Shown one piece after another: positions 26,239 through 36,147 of a stretch of DNA of 64,000 nt; position 1 is the first letter of the stretch, and each line of letters starts with the position of its first letter. This stretch comes from SAR202 cluster bacterium (GTDB taxonomy: Bacteria; Chloroflexota; Dehalococcoidia; Lucifugimonadales; UBA3495), in assembly GCA_013204585.1 (NCBI GenBank), contig JABMNL010000038.1, positions 21,498 to 85,497 of the forward strand, given 5' to 3'. The translations under genes were made by a program, and so were the position numbers. The notes under the pieces are model-generated. The model was not told where the DNA came from and did not search any database. It saw only the letters and a program-made list of their open reading frames with translations.

Positions 26239-27924
26239 TTAAATTGACCAGTCGTCAGGTACATTTGGCATGGCCATGGGCTTAATCATGACTTCTACCA
26301 GCGCAGCTTGGCCGTTTTCGGTAGCGGTGATGGCCCGCCGGAGAGCCGGGCCAACTTCTAACGGGTCTTCAACCCTTTCCGCATACGCGCCCAAACCTTC
26401 GGCCACTTTGCTCCAGTTGCCAGATAGTTTGGCCATAGCGGGCGGCGGGCCGTTGGGACCTTCCATGCCCATCAAGCCTCCGCCGGTGCCTTCATTGTTG
26501 ACAACTATGGTCAACGTCGGGAGTCCCATCCGCACGGCAGTCTCCAATTCCATGCCAACCATGCCGAACGACGCGTCGCCCAGCAAGTGAACCACCAACT
26601 TGTCAGGCTGCCCCAATTTAGCGCCGATGGCCCCGCCCAACGACCAACCCATGGCGGCCATACCGCCCATTCCCACATAGCTGCGGGGCTTAGTGGCAAT
26701 CCAGAAAGGCGACATATAGCCTCGACTTCCGCCAGCGTCGTGTAACGCGATGGTCTTGTCTAAGTCGACAATCTTGGCCAATTCGTTGACCACCCGGTAG
26801 CCGGTGGTGGGAGCAGACAAGTCGTTGAAAATAGGCTCCCATTCGCCTCGGAGCTTGTCCTTGGCCTGTTTAATCTCGGCGACCACTTCCTCTTTAAGAC
26901 CGCCCTTGCCCGGCCCAACTCGCTCTTTCACCGCATCCAAAATGGCCCGCAAGGCCAACTTTGCGTCCGCCAGGATGGGCACATCGGCCTGGTATTGCTT
27001 GTTCAGGTCATTCTCATCGGCGTTCACGTGAATCAGACTCACGCCTTCTGGGATAGGCCGTCCGTCGGTGCCGTTGGGCAGCCGGTAGGAATTGCCCACT
27101 GCCAGCACCACGTCGGCCTTGCGGTTAATATGCAATGAAGCCCCACTGGCATACCGGCTGCGCGGGTAACAACCCATGCCCATAGATAGGGGATGGTCCT
27201 CAGGAAATACGCCCTTGGCGACCAAGGTGGTCGCCACCGGCATGGACAGCAATTCGGCCAGTTCTTTAGCCTCGTCCCAGGCCTCGGCGGAAAGAACGCC
27301 GCCACCCAGGTTCAAAACAGGCATTTTGGCATTGACCAGCAGGTCGGCAGCCTTGGCGACTTCATCGGGCGCGGGGGCAGCCTTCCGTCCGGGGCCGACC
27401 GGCTCGTACTCCAACACGTCATCTGGAGCCTCGGTCATCAGCACGTCCTGGGGCATCTCCAACACCACCGGGCCAGGAGAGCCGGAGCGTAAGGCAGTGA
27501 AGGCACGCCGCATTATTGATGGGATGTCTTCGACTTTAGTCATGGTGCCCCGCCATTTGACCAGGGTGTCAAAGATGCTGGCGGAAACTTCTTGTTGCAC
27601 CTCTTTGCCCAGTTGCGCGAGCGGGTGTTGTCCCATCAATAGAAGCACGGGAATGTTGTCGGCGTAGGCACCGGCGATGCCGGTCAGAGTGTTGGTTGCG
27701 CCGGGTCCGGTGCCGGTCATGGCCACGCCCACCTTGCCGGTAGCGCGAGCATAACCGTCGGCAATCTCCACACCCAGCCGTTCGTTTCTGGCAGCGAAAA
27801 CCTTGATGGTCTCGGAGTTTCTCAGGCCGGTCCAAAGGGGGGCTAAACCGCCGCCTTGGAACCCGGCGATATACTCCACTCCTTCTTTTTCCAGGGCGCG
27901 AACTACAGCATCGGCACCACGCAT
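26239..27924 (-). CDS. ThDP-dependent enzyme, acetolactate-synthase-like (paralogue 1)
   Basis: A 561-aa three-domain ThDP enzyme. The N-terminal pyrimidine-binding domain has the catalytic Glu in FAARNERLGVEIADGYARA. The central transhydrogenase-like domain spans about 190-320. The C-terminal PP-binding domain has HLLGDASFGMVGMELET then IVVNNEG (GDx..NN motif). It lacks features that would fix it as anabolic IlvB, and no IlvN regulatory subunit is adjacent. Candidates are sulfoacetaldehyde acetyltransferase, oxalyl-CoA decarboxylase, glyoxylate carboligase or benzoylformate decarboxylase-like enzymes. It is transcribed with the formamidase gene and divergently from paralogue 2. Confidence 0.82.
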   Translation of the reverse strand: MRGADAVVRALEKEGVEYIAGFQGGGLAPLWTGLRNSETIKVFAARNERLGVEIADGYARATGKVGVAMTGTGPGATNTLTGIAGAYADNIPVLLLMGQHPLAQLGKEVQQEVSASIFDTLVKWRGTMTKVEDIPSIMRRAFTALRSGSPGPVVLEMPQDVLMTEAPDDVLEYEPVGPGRKAAPAPDEVAKAADLLVNAKMPVLNLGGGVLSAEAWDEAKELAELLSMPVATTLVAKGVFPEDHPLSMGMGCYPRSRYASGASLHINRKADVVLAVGNSYRLPNGTDGRPIPEGVSLIHVNADENDLNKQYQADVPILADAKLALRAILDAVKERVGPGKGGLKEEVVAEIKQAKDKLRGEWEPIFNDLSAPTTGYRVVNELAKIVDLDKTIALHDAGGSRGYMSPFWIATKPRSYVGMGGMAAMGWSLGGAIGAKLGQPDKLVVHLLGDASFGMVGMELETAVRMGLPTLTIVVNNEGTGGGLMGMEGPNGPPPAMAKLSGNWSKVAEGLGAYAERVEDPLEVGPALRRAITATENGQAALVEVMIKPMAMPNVPDDWSI

Positions 27925-28022
27925 GATTCCTCTCTTGCCTATTCAAATGGGACCGGGGGGTGAGTGATGGCCCAGCGGGGATACCCAAGCATGTTTCCGT
28001 GCCTGGCCCTTCTCAGGTTGAA

Positions 28023-28176
28023 GGGATGATACCCTGGCTCTCCATAGGGGTCAACCAGCAGTAATCAGTCGGCCCAGACCAACTCGCCCGACACAGTGTC
28101 GGGATACCTATAACTAGACTTAAACTAGGCGTGGAACCGCTTTCTTGACCGTGCTTTTTACGAAGGGTATCATCCC
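28023..28176. promoter_or_regulatory. Inverted-repeat pair in divergent promoter region
   Basis: GGGATGATACCCT (28023-28035) recurs as its exact reverse complement AGGGTATCATCCC (28164-28176). The pair flanks the centre of the gap between two divergent ThDP-enzyme genes (starts at 27924 and 28236). The spacing, about 140 bases, fits paired operators for one regulator acting on both transcripts, possibly with looping. Confidence 0.45.
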
Positions 28177-28235
28177 CCCAACATTCGCCGGGCCGAACTG
28201 CCCGCCGACCCCAAAACTACCAAGCGAGGACACCC

Positions 28236-29954
28236 ATGCCATCAGCCAGTGAAATGATTGTCCAGACCCTGGAGGAAGCCGGCATCGAGTACGTGTTCGG
28301 TATCCCCGGCGGCGCAACCGGCCAGATATTCAACATCTTGGAAGCAAGACAAGACCGCATCAAGACCGTGTTGGTCCGCCACGAACAGGTGGCCGCAATC
28401 ATGGCCGATGCCTACGGTCGGGCCAGCGGGAAACCGGCGGCAATCATGGGGCAAGGCTTGTTCATGGGCTCCAACGCCGCTTTTGGCATCATGGAGGCCA
28501 TGCTGAGCAGTTCTCCCATGGTGGTAATCACCGACACCTCCGACGGTGGCGCGGCCCAGCGTCCCGCCAACCAGTCTGGGGCTGGCGAATATGGCAGCAT
28601 CGACCTTCAATCCATCTTCAAGTCCATGACCAAGTACACAACCCTGGCCACCAATCCCAAAGAAGCCGTTTTGGGCACCCAGTTGGCCATAAAACACGCC
28701 GTCAGCGGCCGTCCCGGTCCCGCAACTGTGCTCATGCGCTCGGCAGCCGTCAGTGGGCAGGTGGACTTGGAATCCCCGCCCTTCATCCACAACGCCTCGG
28801 GGTTCTTGAACACGGTAAAACCCGCCAGCGCGGCGGTGGACATTGAACGAGCAATCCAGATATTAAACGAGTCTAGTAAGCCGGTAATCATCGCTGGTAA
28901 TGGCGTGCATGTCGCCAGGGCCCACTCCCAACTCCAGGAGTTTGCCGAGCAGTGGGGCATGCCGGTGGCCACCAGTTATAAAGGAAAGAGCGCCATCGCC
29001 GAAGACCATCCCCTTTCTTTGGGCATGGTGGGCACCTACGGCCAGGAGACCGCCAACAAGGCGGTGGGCGATGCCGACACCGTGGTCATAATCGGCGCTC
29101 TGCTCCGCTCCCAGGAGACCGTGGGCGAGCGTCCCGACATCTTCGACCCCAACCGCCAGCGCATCATCCAGATTGACATCGACGAGCGCAACGCCGGTTG
29201 GTCGTTCCCAGTGGAACTGGGCCTTATTGGAGATGCCGGGTCGATTCTTGACCAATTGGTGGAAGCATCCAAAGCCGCCGCGCCGGGCAACTCCGCCAAC
29301 CGCAAAGATTGGACCGATAGCATTCCTAGCCGACGTGACGCCGGTTCCTATTACGAGCTGCCGGGTATGCAAGAGGACAGCTCGCCGGTGACGCCTCAGC
29401 GGCTGGTGGCCCAGTTACAAGCAACAATGAGCCCGGATACCATCTTTGCCCTGGACGCCGGGAACAACCGCACCTGGATGGCCCATCTCTACAAGGCCCG
29501 CCAGGCCAATACCTTCTACAGTCCCGGCGGCACCGCCGGCATGGGTTGGGCGCTGCCAGCCGCAGTGGGCCTCAAGCTGGTCTATCCCAACCAACCGGTG
29601 GTCTGCGTGACTGGCGATGGCGGTTACATGATGACCGTTAACGCCATATCCACGGCAGTGCAGTATGACCTGCCCATCATTTGCGTGGTGTTCAACGACA
29701 ACGTGCTGGGCATGGTCCACGACCACCAACCAGAAGGCCACAAGATTGCCTCCGAGTTCTTCCCCACCAACAACGCAGCCGTGGCCGAGGCCATGGGCGC
29801 CTTCGGAATCCAAGTCAGCCACTCCAAAGACCTACCCGACGCGCTAATGGCAGCCCAAGCGTCCGGCAGGCCAGCGGTGGTTGATGTTCTAGTAGACCGT
29901 GGCCCCAGCCCCGACGACTGGCGTGCCAGCGCCCACAAGGCCGGTGAGACATAG
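28236..29954 (+). CDS. ThDP-dependent enzyme, acetolactate-synthase-like (paralogue 2)
   Basis: A 572-aa ThDP enzyme with N-terminal Glu motif VLVRHEQVAAIMADAYGRA, a central domain with VIIAGNGVHVARAHSQLQE, and a PP domain with VVCVTGDGGYMMTV and CVVFNDNVLGM (GDG..N). The HEQ/AAxxADxYxR form is closer to true acetohydroxyacid synthases and related carboligases than paralogue 1. No ilvN, ilvC or ilvD is adjacent, so a catabolic role is possible. GAGGAC upstream of ATG supports the start. It is followed by a hairpin-rich spacer. Confidence 0.82.
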   Translation: MPSASEMIVQTLEEAGIEYVFGIPGGATGQIFNILEARQDRIKTVLVRHEQVAAIMADAYGRASGKPAAIMGQGLFMGSNAAFGIMEAMLSSSPMVVITDTSDGGAAQRPANQSGAGEYGSIDLQSIFKSMTKYTTLATNPKEAVLGTQLAIKHAVSGRPGPATVLMRSAAVSGQVDLESPPFIHNASGFLNTVKPASAAVDIERAIQILNESSKPVIIAGNGVHVARAHSQLQEFAEQWGMPVATSYKGKSAIAEDHPLSLGMVGTYGQETANKAVGDADTVVIIGALLRSQETVGERPDIFDPNRQRIIQIDIDERNAGWSFPVELGLIGDAGSILDQLVEASKAAAPGNSANRKDWTDSIPSRRDAGSYYELPGMQEDSSPVTPQRLVAQLQATMSPDTIFALDAGNNRTWMAHLYKARQANTFYSPGGTAGMGWALPAAVGLKLVYPNQPVVCVTGDGGYMMTVNAISTAVQYDLPIICVVFNDNVLGMVHDHQPEGHKIASEFFPTNNAAVAEAMGAFGIQVSHSKDLPDALMAAQASGRPAVVDVLVDRGPSPDDWRASAHKAGET

Positions 29955-30037
29955 GCGGTGGCAAAACGCCCCGCAAAACACAGGTGCGTCACATCTTTGC
30001 CGGGTCTCATAATGTGGGAAACCGTCCACCACCGTAG

Positions 30038-30058
30038 GGGCGGGTTTCTAACCCGCCC
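30038..30058. repeat. GTAGGGGC-type hairpin repeat
   Basis: GGGCGGGTT pairs with AACCCGCCC around TCT, preceded by CACCGTAG. It is a member of the short hairpin family also seen at 6280 and, as half-units, near 7150 and 19172. Confidence 0.7.
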
Positions 30059-30144
30059 TGGCACTCGTATTCCACGCTCCTACCGGCCAATATCCTTGCG
30101 GGACGATATTTCTTCGTTTCGTTAAGCGCCGTTGAAAGACAACA

Positions 30145-30170
30145 GGGCACCCCGATGCATCGGGGTGCCC
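30145..30170. terminator. 26-bp perfect palindrome after ThDP paralogue 2
   Basis: GGGCACCCCGATG and CATCGGGGTGCCC are self-complementary with no loop bases. It lies in the 417-base gap (29955-30371) before the CHAT-like gene, which otherwise has no gene. It may be a terminator or a protein-binding palindrome; no long U-run follows. Confidence 0.6.
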
Positions 30171-30371
30171 CTAAGATGTTCGACTGTCATACCCGAGCCA
30201 CCACCCCTAAAGTTTGTTATAACTCAGGTTTAATTGGACGCGGTATTTGGCCGGTGATAGTATGATTCGGAGATTAAATCTCAGGCTGAAATTAAGCTTT
30301 TTCCCGACCTGTTAGCCATCGAGAGTTGGCCACGGGCCGGTCTCACCCCTCGATACCACCCGGAGGCCCCT

Positions 30372-33300
30372 TTGTCTGACTTACTGCAAATAGTGGACCT
30401 GGCCGATTCGGGCCAGGTGCAACTTTCTTTATTAAGCGACTCCAACCAGGAGACCGCCCCACCCACCAGCTTCCCGTTGCCCCTCACCAACGCCGAACTG
30501 GCAGAGATTCGTTGGTACCTGACCGAATACCCAGAAAACACCTTCGGCGAGGCTAAAACCCGCGCCGAGAAGGTGGAAGCCGGTCTGAAGGATTTGGGCC
30601 GTCTGCTGCACGAAGCTGTGTTTAACTCCGGTGACGAGGCCAAAGCACTGCTGACCAAAGCTACCGGAACAGGTTCGGCCCAGCTTTCCATCGTCTCCAC
30701 CCGGCCCGAATTCCTGGGCCTGCCGTGGGAACTGCTGAACCACGACGACACCGGCTACCTGGCATCCCAACTGGGCGGCATCTCGCGCCGGCTATTCGCC
30801 AAGCCTCTAGCAGCGTTCTCCGGGCAGTTGCCCACGGACCAACTCAATGTGCTGCTGCTCTTGCCGACCTCCGGTAAGGGCTCCGGGAGCATCGCCACCG
30901 AAGCATTGACCGCGCTTGAATCTCTGACCGTGGAAGCCGAATTGGACTGCTTGCGTCCCTCTTCATTAACTAAGCTGCAAGAGCAACTAACCGCGAAGTC
31001 GGGGCACTACCACCTGGTTCACTTCGACGGCTTTACCATCGACAGCCAAGGCATATTAATGGAAGACGGCTCTGGCGGGGCAAGCTCCGTTGACGCCGCT
31101 ACATTGGCCAAGTCATTGACCGATGCCCAGACCCCCGTTGTATTAATCAATGCCTCATCCTCCAGCGCTCTGAACGACGTTATGTCATTCTGCGCCGGAC
31201 TGACCCAAGCTGGTGTTGCTCAAGTGGTAGTCACGCCGCTCCCCATCGCCGGAGCGGGCCGAGTGCTGTTCTGCGAGAATTTCTTTAAAGGCCTAGGCGC
31301 AGGCACGCCCATCGCCCAAGCCGTGGCCACTGTGCGGCAGGCCATGATGGACCATCCCCAGCGTCCCTCAGCCACCGGCCCCTTGGTCTCCTGGGATTGG
31401 ATCCTACCGGCAGTATTCGAGTCCCGTGAGTATGCACCGGCCGCCATAGTGGTGGAAGAACCAGCCGCGCCTGTTCCCGGACAGCCCCAACCCGCGCCGG
31501 AGTCGATGGGAACCGACCTACCTAGGGGTGGGCCTTACGGTCTGATTGGCCGACACGCTGAGCTGTTGGATTTGGAACGCCAATTTCAGCAATCGACCGT
31601 GGTCATGCTCTCTGGAGACGTTGGCATCGGGAAATCCGAATTGGCCTTGGGACTGGCCGCGTGGCTGCGCAAGACCGGAGCGCGACCCGGCGGCGTATTC
31701 TATTCAGCATTTGAAGTGGGCGCAGGGCTGGAGCGGGTGCTCCACGAAATTGGCACCGCCCTGGCCGGACTGGACTTCGCCGATTTGAGATCTGACGAAC
31801 GCCGCGCCTGGGTCGTGGAATACCTAACAGAACACCCAGCATTGCTCGTCTTAGACAGCCTCCAGAACCTGGCCGGGTTCCCCACCGGCGCGCCGGGCCT
31901 GCTCGACGAACATGAAATGGCCGACCTGGACGCCTTCTTAAAGGAAGTCGCGGAGGGTGGTCAAACTTGGTCGCTGCTGGTCAACCGCCGTGACCACGAG
32001 CAGTGGCTAACCGTGCCCCACAGCGTCTACCAATTGGGCGGACTGGTTGGACAGGACCGCATCGTGCTCGGCACCCGTCTTTTGGAAGAGGCCGGGGCCG
32101 ACCCCATACGCCTTGGCCCAGAATACCTGGAAGTATTGGAATTGGTGAACGGCCACCCGCTGGCTATGGAAATTGCGCTGCCCATGTTAAAAGACATCCC
32201 TGCATCCATCTTGGTGGGGGAATTGCGGTCCCAACTGGAACAGTACCAGCCGGGAACCGACGAAGAGGGCCGCCCCGACTACCTAACCGTGGTCATGGAC
32301 CACGCATTTAGCCGAATGACCCACCGCAGCCGAACGCACTTGCCCTTCATGTCCATGTTCCGCAGCCGGGTGATGATGGACATCTTGACCCACATCACTC
32401 AGGAAGGTCAGGCCTACCGGTCGGTGACCGGCGAACAGCTTGGCTATGGCGCTTGCCGCACTTTGCTCCGCACCGCCCGTAACAGCGGGTTCTTGGAGCC
32501 AATCACCCCCAGCGTCTACCAGATACACCCGGCGCTGCCCTGGTTCTACGGACGCAGCCTCTACCGCCAGTTTTCCCCGAGTGCCATCCAACAACTGGAA
32601 CAGGAGGTGGTCCGGGTCTACGCCGACACCGCCGACTATTTCATGGAGACCCTCTACGAGAACCAAGACGCCGGAACCAACGCCATCTTGGCCGAGGAGG
32701 GCAACCTCACCCAGGCGTTGGCCCTGGCGCTGGAAGCAGGCCAGTGGGAGAACGCCCAATTGCTGGTGCAGCCCTTAGCCCAGGTCTTCCGCATGCAAAA
32801 ACGCTATCCAGAGTTGCGCCGTCTGCGCCGTCAGTTATTGGAGACTGCGGGGACAACTGCCGCTGAGGCCGAAAAGAGCGGTGGCATCCAACTGTGGCTG
32901 TACCTGATGGGCACTGAGGCCAGTGAGTACATCGAGACCAAGGAGTTCGACCGCGCCGATGAGCTAAACAAGCAACTCTTAGAGTATCTGAGTACTAAAG
33001 AAGACGGCGAGACCGACCCCCGCACCGCCGCAGTCTTTCATCAGATGGGCATGGTGGCCCAGAACCGCTGGCAGTTGGAAGAGGCTGAAGAGCTCTTCAC
33101 CAAATCGCTGGCCATCATCGAGGGCGGCGACGACGACGAAACGGTGGCCGACGACTACTACGGTCTGGGCCTAGTCTGCCAATACCGCCGCCGCTACACC
33201 GAAGCCAAAGAATGGTTCAGCAAAGCCCTGGAGATACACCAGCGGATTGGCGATGCCGAAGAGATGGTCAAGGACTATCGGTCTTTGGGCGTCTGCGCCC

Positions 33301-33998
33301 AGTACAAGTTCGAATACGACGAAGCCGCTAGCTGGTACCAACGGGCCAGGGAGATTCTAGAAGAGAACCGAGACGAGGAAACAGCAGTACTGGTCTACCA
33401 CTCGCTGGGCACCGTCTGTCACGCCCAATATCAGTTCGACGAAGCCCAGAACTGGTACGAGCAGGCACTGACCCTCAGCGACCGGATGGGGAACGACACC
33501 CAAATGGCCATCGAGTTCCATCACCTGGGCTTGGTTGAACAGGCCCGCGACATGTTTGTCCAAGACGCCGAGCACTGGTACCTGATGGCTATGGAGAAGT
33601 GGCAGAAGCTGGGCGACCGGCGTTCTGAGGGCGACGAGTGCCGTCAACTGGGCGTACTGTTCCACGAGCATAAAGACTTGGAAAAGGCTGAAGAGTGGTA
33701 CAGCCGGGCCCGTGATGCCTTCGAAGAAATCCAAGACGTCAGCCGCATCTGCCGCACCTACGGCCAACTGGGCATGGTGGCCGAGCAGCGGGACGACATT
33801 CCCGGCGCGTTGCTGTGGGCCGGGCGCACCTACCAACAGGCCCTGGGCAACAACCTTCCGGTGCTGATACAAGCCAAAGCCCACCTGGCCCGGCTGCGGG
33901 ACAAGCAGGGCGAGGAAAATTTTGCCACCTGGTGGCGCGAGTTTGCCGGAGAAGACCCGCCCACCGACCTGAACGTGGACGCCGAAACCGTTCTGTAG
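30372..33998 (+). CDS. CHAT-like (catalytically degenerate) / STAND ATPase / TPR protein
   Basis: A 1208-aa protein. Residues about 1-350 have the layout of a CHAT (caspase-like) domain (SRRLFAKP, HYHLVHFDG, GAGTPIAQAVATVRQAM). The expected catalytic His site (FDGHG-type) reads FDGFT and the Cys site (A-C-x-S/T) reads LINASSSS, so both catalytic residues appear lost. A STAND/NB-ARC-type ATPase follows with Walker A LSGDVGIGKSELA (about 415) and Walker B ALLVLDS. The C-terminal 450 residues are TPRs (EEWYSRARDAFEE-type units). TTG 30372 is supported by CGGAGG five bases upstream. It is probably a ligand-sensing scaffold related to defence/signalling STAND proteins. Confidence 0.75.
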   Translation: MSDLLQIVDLADSGQVQLSLLSDSNQETAPPTSFPLPLTNAELAEIRWYLTEYPENTFGEAKTRAEKVEAGLKDLGRLLHEAVFNSGDEAKALLTKATGTGSAQLSIVSTRPEFLGLPWELLNHDDTGYLASQLGGISRRLFAKPLAAFSGQLPTDQLNVLLLLPTSGKGSGSIATEALTALESLTVEAELDCLRPSSLTKLQEQLTAKSGHYHLVHFDGFTIDSQGILMEDGSGGASSVDAATLAKSLTDAQTPVVLINASSSSALNDVMSFCAGLTQAGVAQVVVTPLPIAGAGRVLFCENFFKGLGAGTPIAQAVATVRQAMMDHPQRPSATGPLVSWDWILPAVFESREYAPAAIVVEEPAAPVPGQPQPAPESMGTDLPRGGPYGLIGRHAELLDLERQFQQSTVVMLSGDVGIGKSELALGLAAWLRKTGARPGGVFYSAFEVGAGLERVLHEIGTALAGLDFADLRSDERRAWVVEYLTEHPALLVLDSLQNLAGFPTGAPGLLDEHEMADLDAFLKEVAEGGQTWSLLVNRRDHEQWLTVPHSVYQLGGLVGQDRIVLGTRLLEEAGADPIRLGPEYLEVLELVNGHPLAMEIALPMLKDIPASILVGELRSQLEQYQPGTDEEGRPDYLTVVMDHAFSRMTHRSRTHLPFMSMFRSRVMMDILTHITQEGQAYRSVTGEQLGYGACRTLLRTARNSGFLEPITPSVYQIHPALPWFYGRSLYRQFSPSAIQQLEQEVVRVYADTADYFMETLYENQDAGTNAILAEEGNLTQALALALEAGQWENAQLLVQPLAQVFRMQKRYPELRRLRRQLLETAGTTAAEAEKSGGIQLWLYLMGTEASEYIETKEFDRADELNKQLLEYLSTKEDGETDPRTAAVFHQMGMVAQNRWQLEEAEELFTKSLAIIEGGDDDETVADDYYGLGLVCQYRRRYTEAKEWFSKALEIHQRIGDAEEMVKDYRSLGVCAQYKFEYDEAASWYQRAREILEENRDEETAVLVYHSLGTVCHAQYQFDEAQNWYEQALTLSDRMGNDTQMAIEFHHLGLVEQARDMFVQDAEHWYLMAMEKWQKLGDRRSEGDECRQLGVLFHEHKDLEKAEEWYSRARDAFEEIQDVSRICRTYGQLGMVAEQRDDIPGALLWAGRTYQQALGNNLPVLIQAKAHLARLRDKQGEENFATWWREFAGEDPPTDLNVDAETVL

Positions 33999-34026
33999 AA
34001 CGACCCAATCTCGCGGGAGGCAATCA

Positions 34027-35979
34027 ATGGCCGTAACATCTATTGAAATCAAAGAGCGTGGCCCCTATGCCGAAGGCATGACCTTCGGCAACACCGGAGC
34101 CTACGAGCAATTGGACGGCACAGTTCACTTCGCCGTTGATTCTTCCAATCCCGCGAACGGCCTGATTACCGACCTGGGGCTGGCCCCCAAAAACCCGACG
34201 GGCCTGGTCGAGTTTTCAGCCGACTTCCGAATCTTAAAACCGGTTGACCAACAGAAGGGCAGCCACAAGTTATTCTTCGACGTGGTAAACCGGGGCAACG
34301 TCCTGGCTCTGGGCCGCATCAACAGCTCATCCGAAGGTATGGAACCGGGGAACGGCTTCCTGATGCGCCGTGGCTACACCCTTGCCTGGTGCGGTTGGCA
34401 GCACGATGTGCCCCAAAAGCCAGAATTGCTCAGGGTCAACGTTCCCAACGCCACCGGCGTAGAGGGTCGAATCGCCGTCACATTCCAACCCAACGGGCCA
34501 GTGACGACCCAGATGCTGTCCGACCGCGATCACATGCCATACTCGGCCAGCAGCCTAGACCAACCCAACGCCGAACTCACCGTCCGCGATCACGACACCG
34601 GCCCGATCACGGTCATACCTCGCTCCGATTGGACATTCGGACGCCTGGAACAGGGCAACATCGTCACCGACTCGAACCGCATCTGCATGGCCTCAGGATT
34701 TGAGGCGGGTAAAATCTACCAGTGCCTCTACACCACAGACGTTGCGCCCGTAGTAGGTCTGGGTTTCGCGGCAGTCAGGGACTTCGTCTCCCACCTCAGA
34801 TACTCCACCAGCCAAGACAACCCCTGCGCCGGGGACATCCAGCACACCCTGGCCTTCGGTTCGTCCCAGAGCGGACGGTTCCTCCGCCAAATGCTCTACC
34901 TGGCCATGAACCAGGATGAAGACGAGCGGATGGTCTTCGACGGCATAATCGCCAACATCGCCGGTGGCCGTCGCGGTGAGTTCAACCAACGGTTCGGACA
35001 GCCGTCCAGCACCATTGAGTCCAGCACTGCAAGCGTCTTTCCATTCGCCGACATCGAACAGACCGACCCCGAGACCGGCAAGACGGACGGACTGCTGTCA
35101 CGGCTCACGGCCATGGGCAAACTCCCCAAGCTGTTCTTGACCAATACCTCCAGTGAGTACTGGGGTGGTCATGCCTCCTTGACCCATATCGACTCCTCCG
35201 GTGTTAAAGACATCACACCGTCGGACAACGTCCGCATCTACCACTTCTCAGGCACCCAACATCAGGCCGGTGTTTTACCATTGGGGCACGTACAGGCCAC
35301 GGGCAACAAGGGTCTCCACCCATTCAACTGGGTCGACTGGCGCCCTCTGATGCGCGCCGCGGTCTCGCATCTGGACAACTGGGTCACCAATGGCATCACA
35401 CCACCGGCCAGCAAACACGCCCGCTTGGACGACGGCACCGCCGTGACTTACGAGTCGTTACACTCCGTGTTCAAGGACAACCCAAAAATCAAGTTCCCCT
35501 CCTACTTCCGGCACCTGTCGCGGCTCGACTTCGGGCCTGACGACGGCGTTACTGAAATCCTGCCTCCGGTAACAGGCAAAGCATATCCGGCGCTGGTATC
35601 AAAATTAGACTCCGACGGCAACGAATTGGCCGGCATTCGCCTCCCCGACGTAGCAGTGCCTCTGGCCACGGTAATGGGCTGGAACTTACGACACCCCGAC
35701 ACTGGTGGCCCAGGGCAGACCCATAGAATCATGGGTTCGACTGTGCCCTTTCCGTTCACCCAACAAGAACGGGAAGACACTGGCGACCCCCGGCCATCTG
35801 TTGAAGAGCGCTACTCCTCTCGCGAGGACTTCCTACAGCGGGTGGAAACCTCGGCCCAAGAACTGGTCTCCCAAGGCTACATGCTGGAAGAAGACATTCA
35901 AACAGTCGCCCAACAGGCGGGCAACCGCTACGACCTGCTTGAATCTCAGGTGAAACAGGTACAGCCCGCCGGAGACTAA
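34027..35979 (+). CDS. Alpha/beta-hydrolase-domain protein (Abhydrolase_10 type)
   Basis: A 650-aa protein. The N-terminus (IEIKERGPYAEGMTFGNTGAYEQLDG) and the nucleophile elbow FGSSQSGRFLRQML (G-x-S-x-S-G) match the large secreted or cytosolic hydrolases annotated as alpha/beta hydrolase domain-containing proteins. A late His (FSGTQHQAG) is a plausible triad member. No signal peptide is seen. GGGAGG upstream of ATG defines the start, 28 bases after the CHAT-like gene. The ester or amide substrate is unknown. Confidence 0.75.
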   Translation: MAVTSIEIKERGPYAEGMTFGNTGAYEQLDGTVHFAVDSSNPANGLITDLGLAPKNPTGLVEFSADFRILKPVDQQKGSHKLFFDVVNRGNVLALGRINSSSEGMEPGNGFLMRRGYTLAWCGWQHDVPQKPELLRVNVPNATGVEGRIAVTFQPNGPVTTQMLSDRDHMPYSASSLDQPNAELTVRDHDTGPITVIPRSDWTFGRLEQGNIVTDSNRICMASGFEAGKIYQCLYTTDVAPVVGLGFAAVRDFVSHLRYSTSQDNPCAGDIQHTLAFGSSQSGRFLRQMLYLAMNQDEDERMVFDGIIANIAGGRRGEFNQRFGQPSSTIESSTASVFPFADIEQTDPETGKTDGLLSRLTAMGKLPKLFLTNTSSEYWGGHASLTHIDSSGVKDITPSDNVRIYHFSGTQHQAGVLPLGHVQATGNKGLHPFNWVDWRPLMRAAVSHLDNWVTNGITPPASKHARLDDGTAVTYESLHSVFKDNPKIKFPSYFRHLSRLDFGPDDGVTEILPPVTGKAYPALVSKLDSDGNELAGIRLPDVAVPLATVMGWNLRHPDTGGPGQTHRIMGSTVPFPFTQQEREDTGDPRPSVEERYSSREDFLQRVETSAQELVSQGYMLEEDIQTVAQQAGNRYDLLESQVKQVQPAGD

Positions 35980-36022
35980 CGCCCCCATCCTAGCCTTCCC
36001 CCGCGCCGGGGAAAGGGACAGT

Positions 36023-36045
36023 CCCCTCTCCCTCCGGGAGAGGGG
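36023..36045. repeat. 10-bp hairpin, CCCCTCTCCC/GGGAGAGGGG
   Basis: Perfect 10-bp stem with a TCC loop, followed by TTAGGGTGAGGGG. It sits in the gap after the hydrolase gene and may terminate its transcript. It resembles common intergenic purine-rich hairpin repeats. Confidence 0.6.
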
Positions 36046-36147
36046 TTAGGGTGAGGGGAAATCACGATAGCCAACCTCGCTCAAATACGGTAGCCAAATA
36101 TCAAGACCAGAGCACCAGGAACCAAAATCGACACTGGAGAAACTAAG

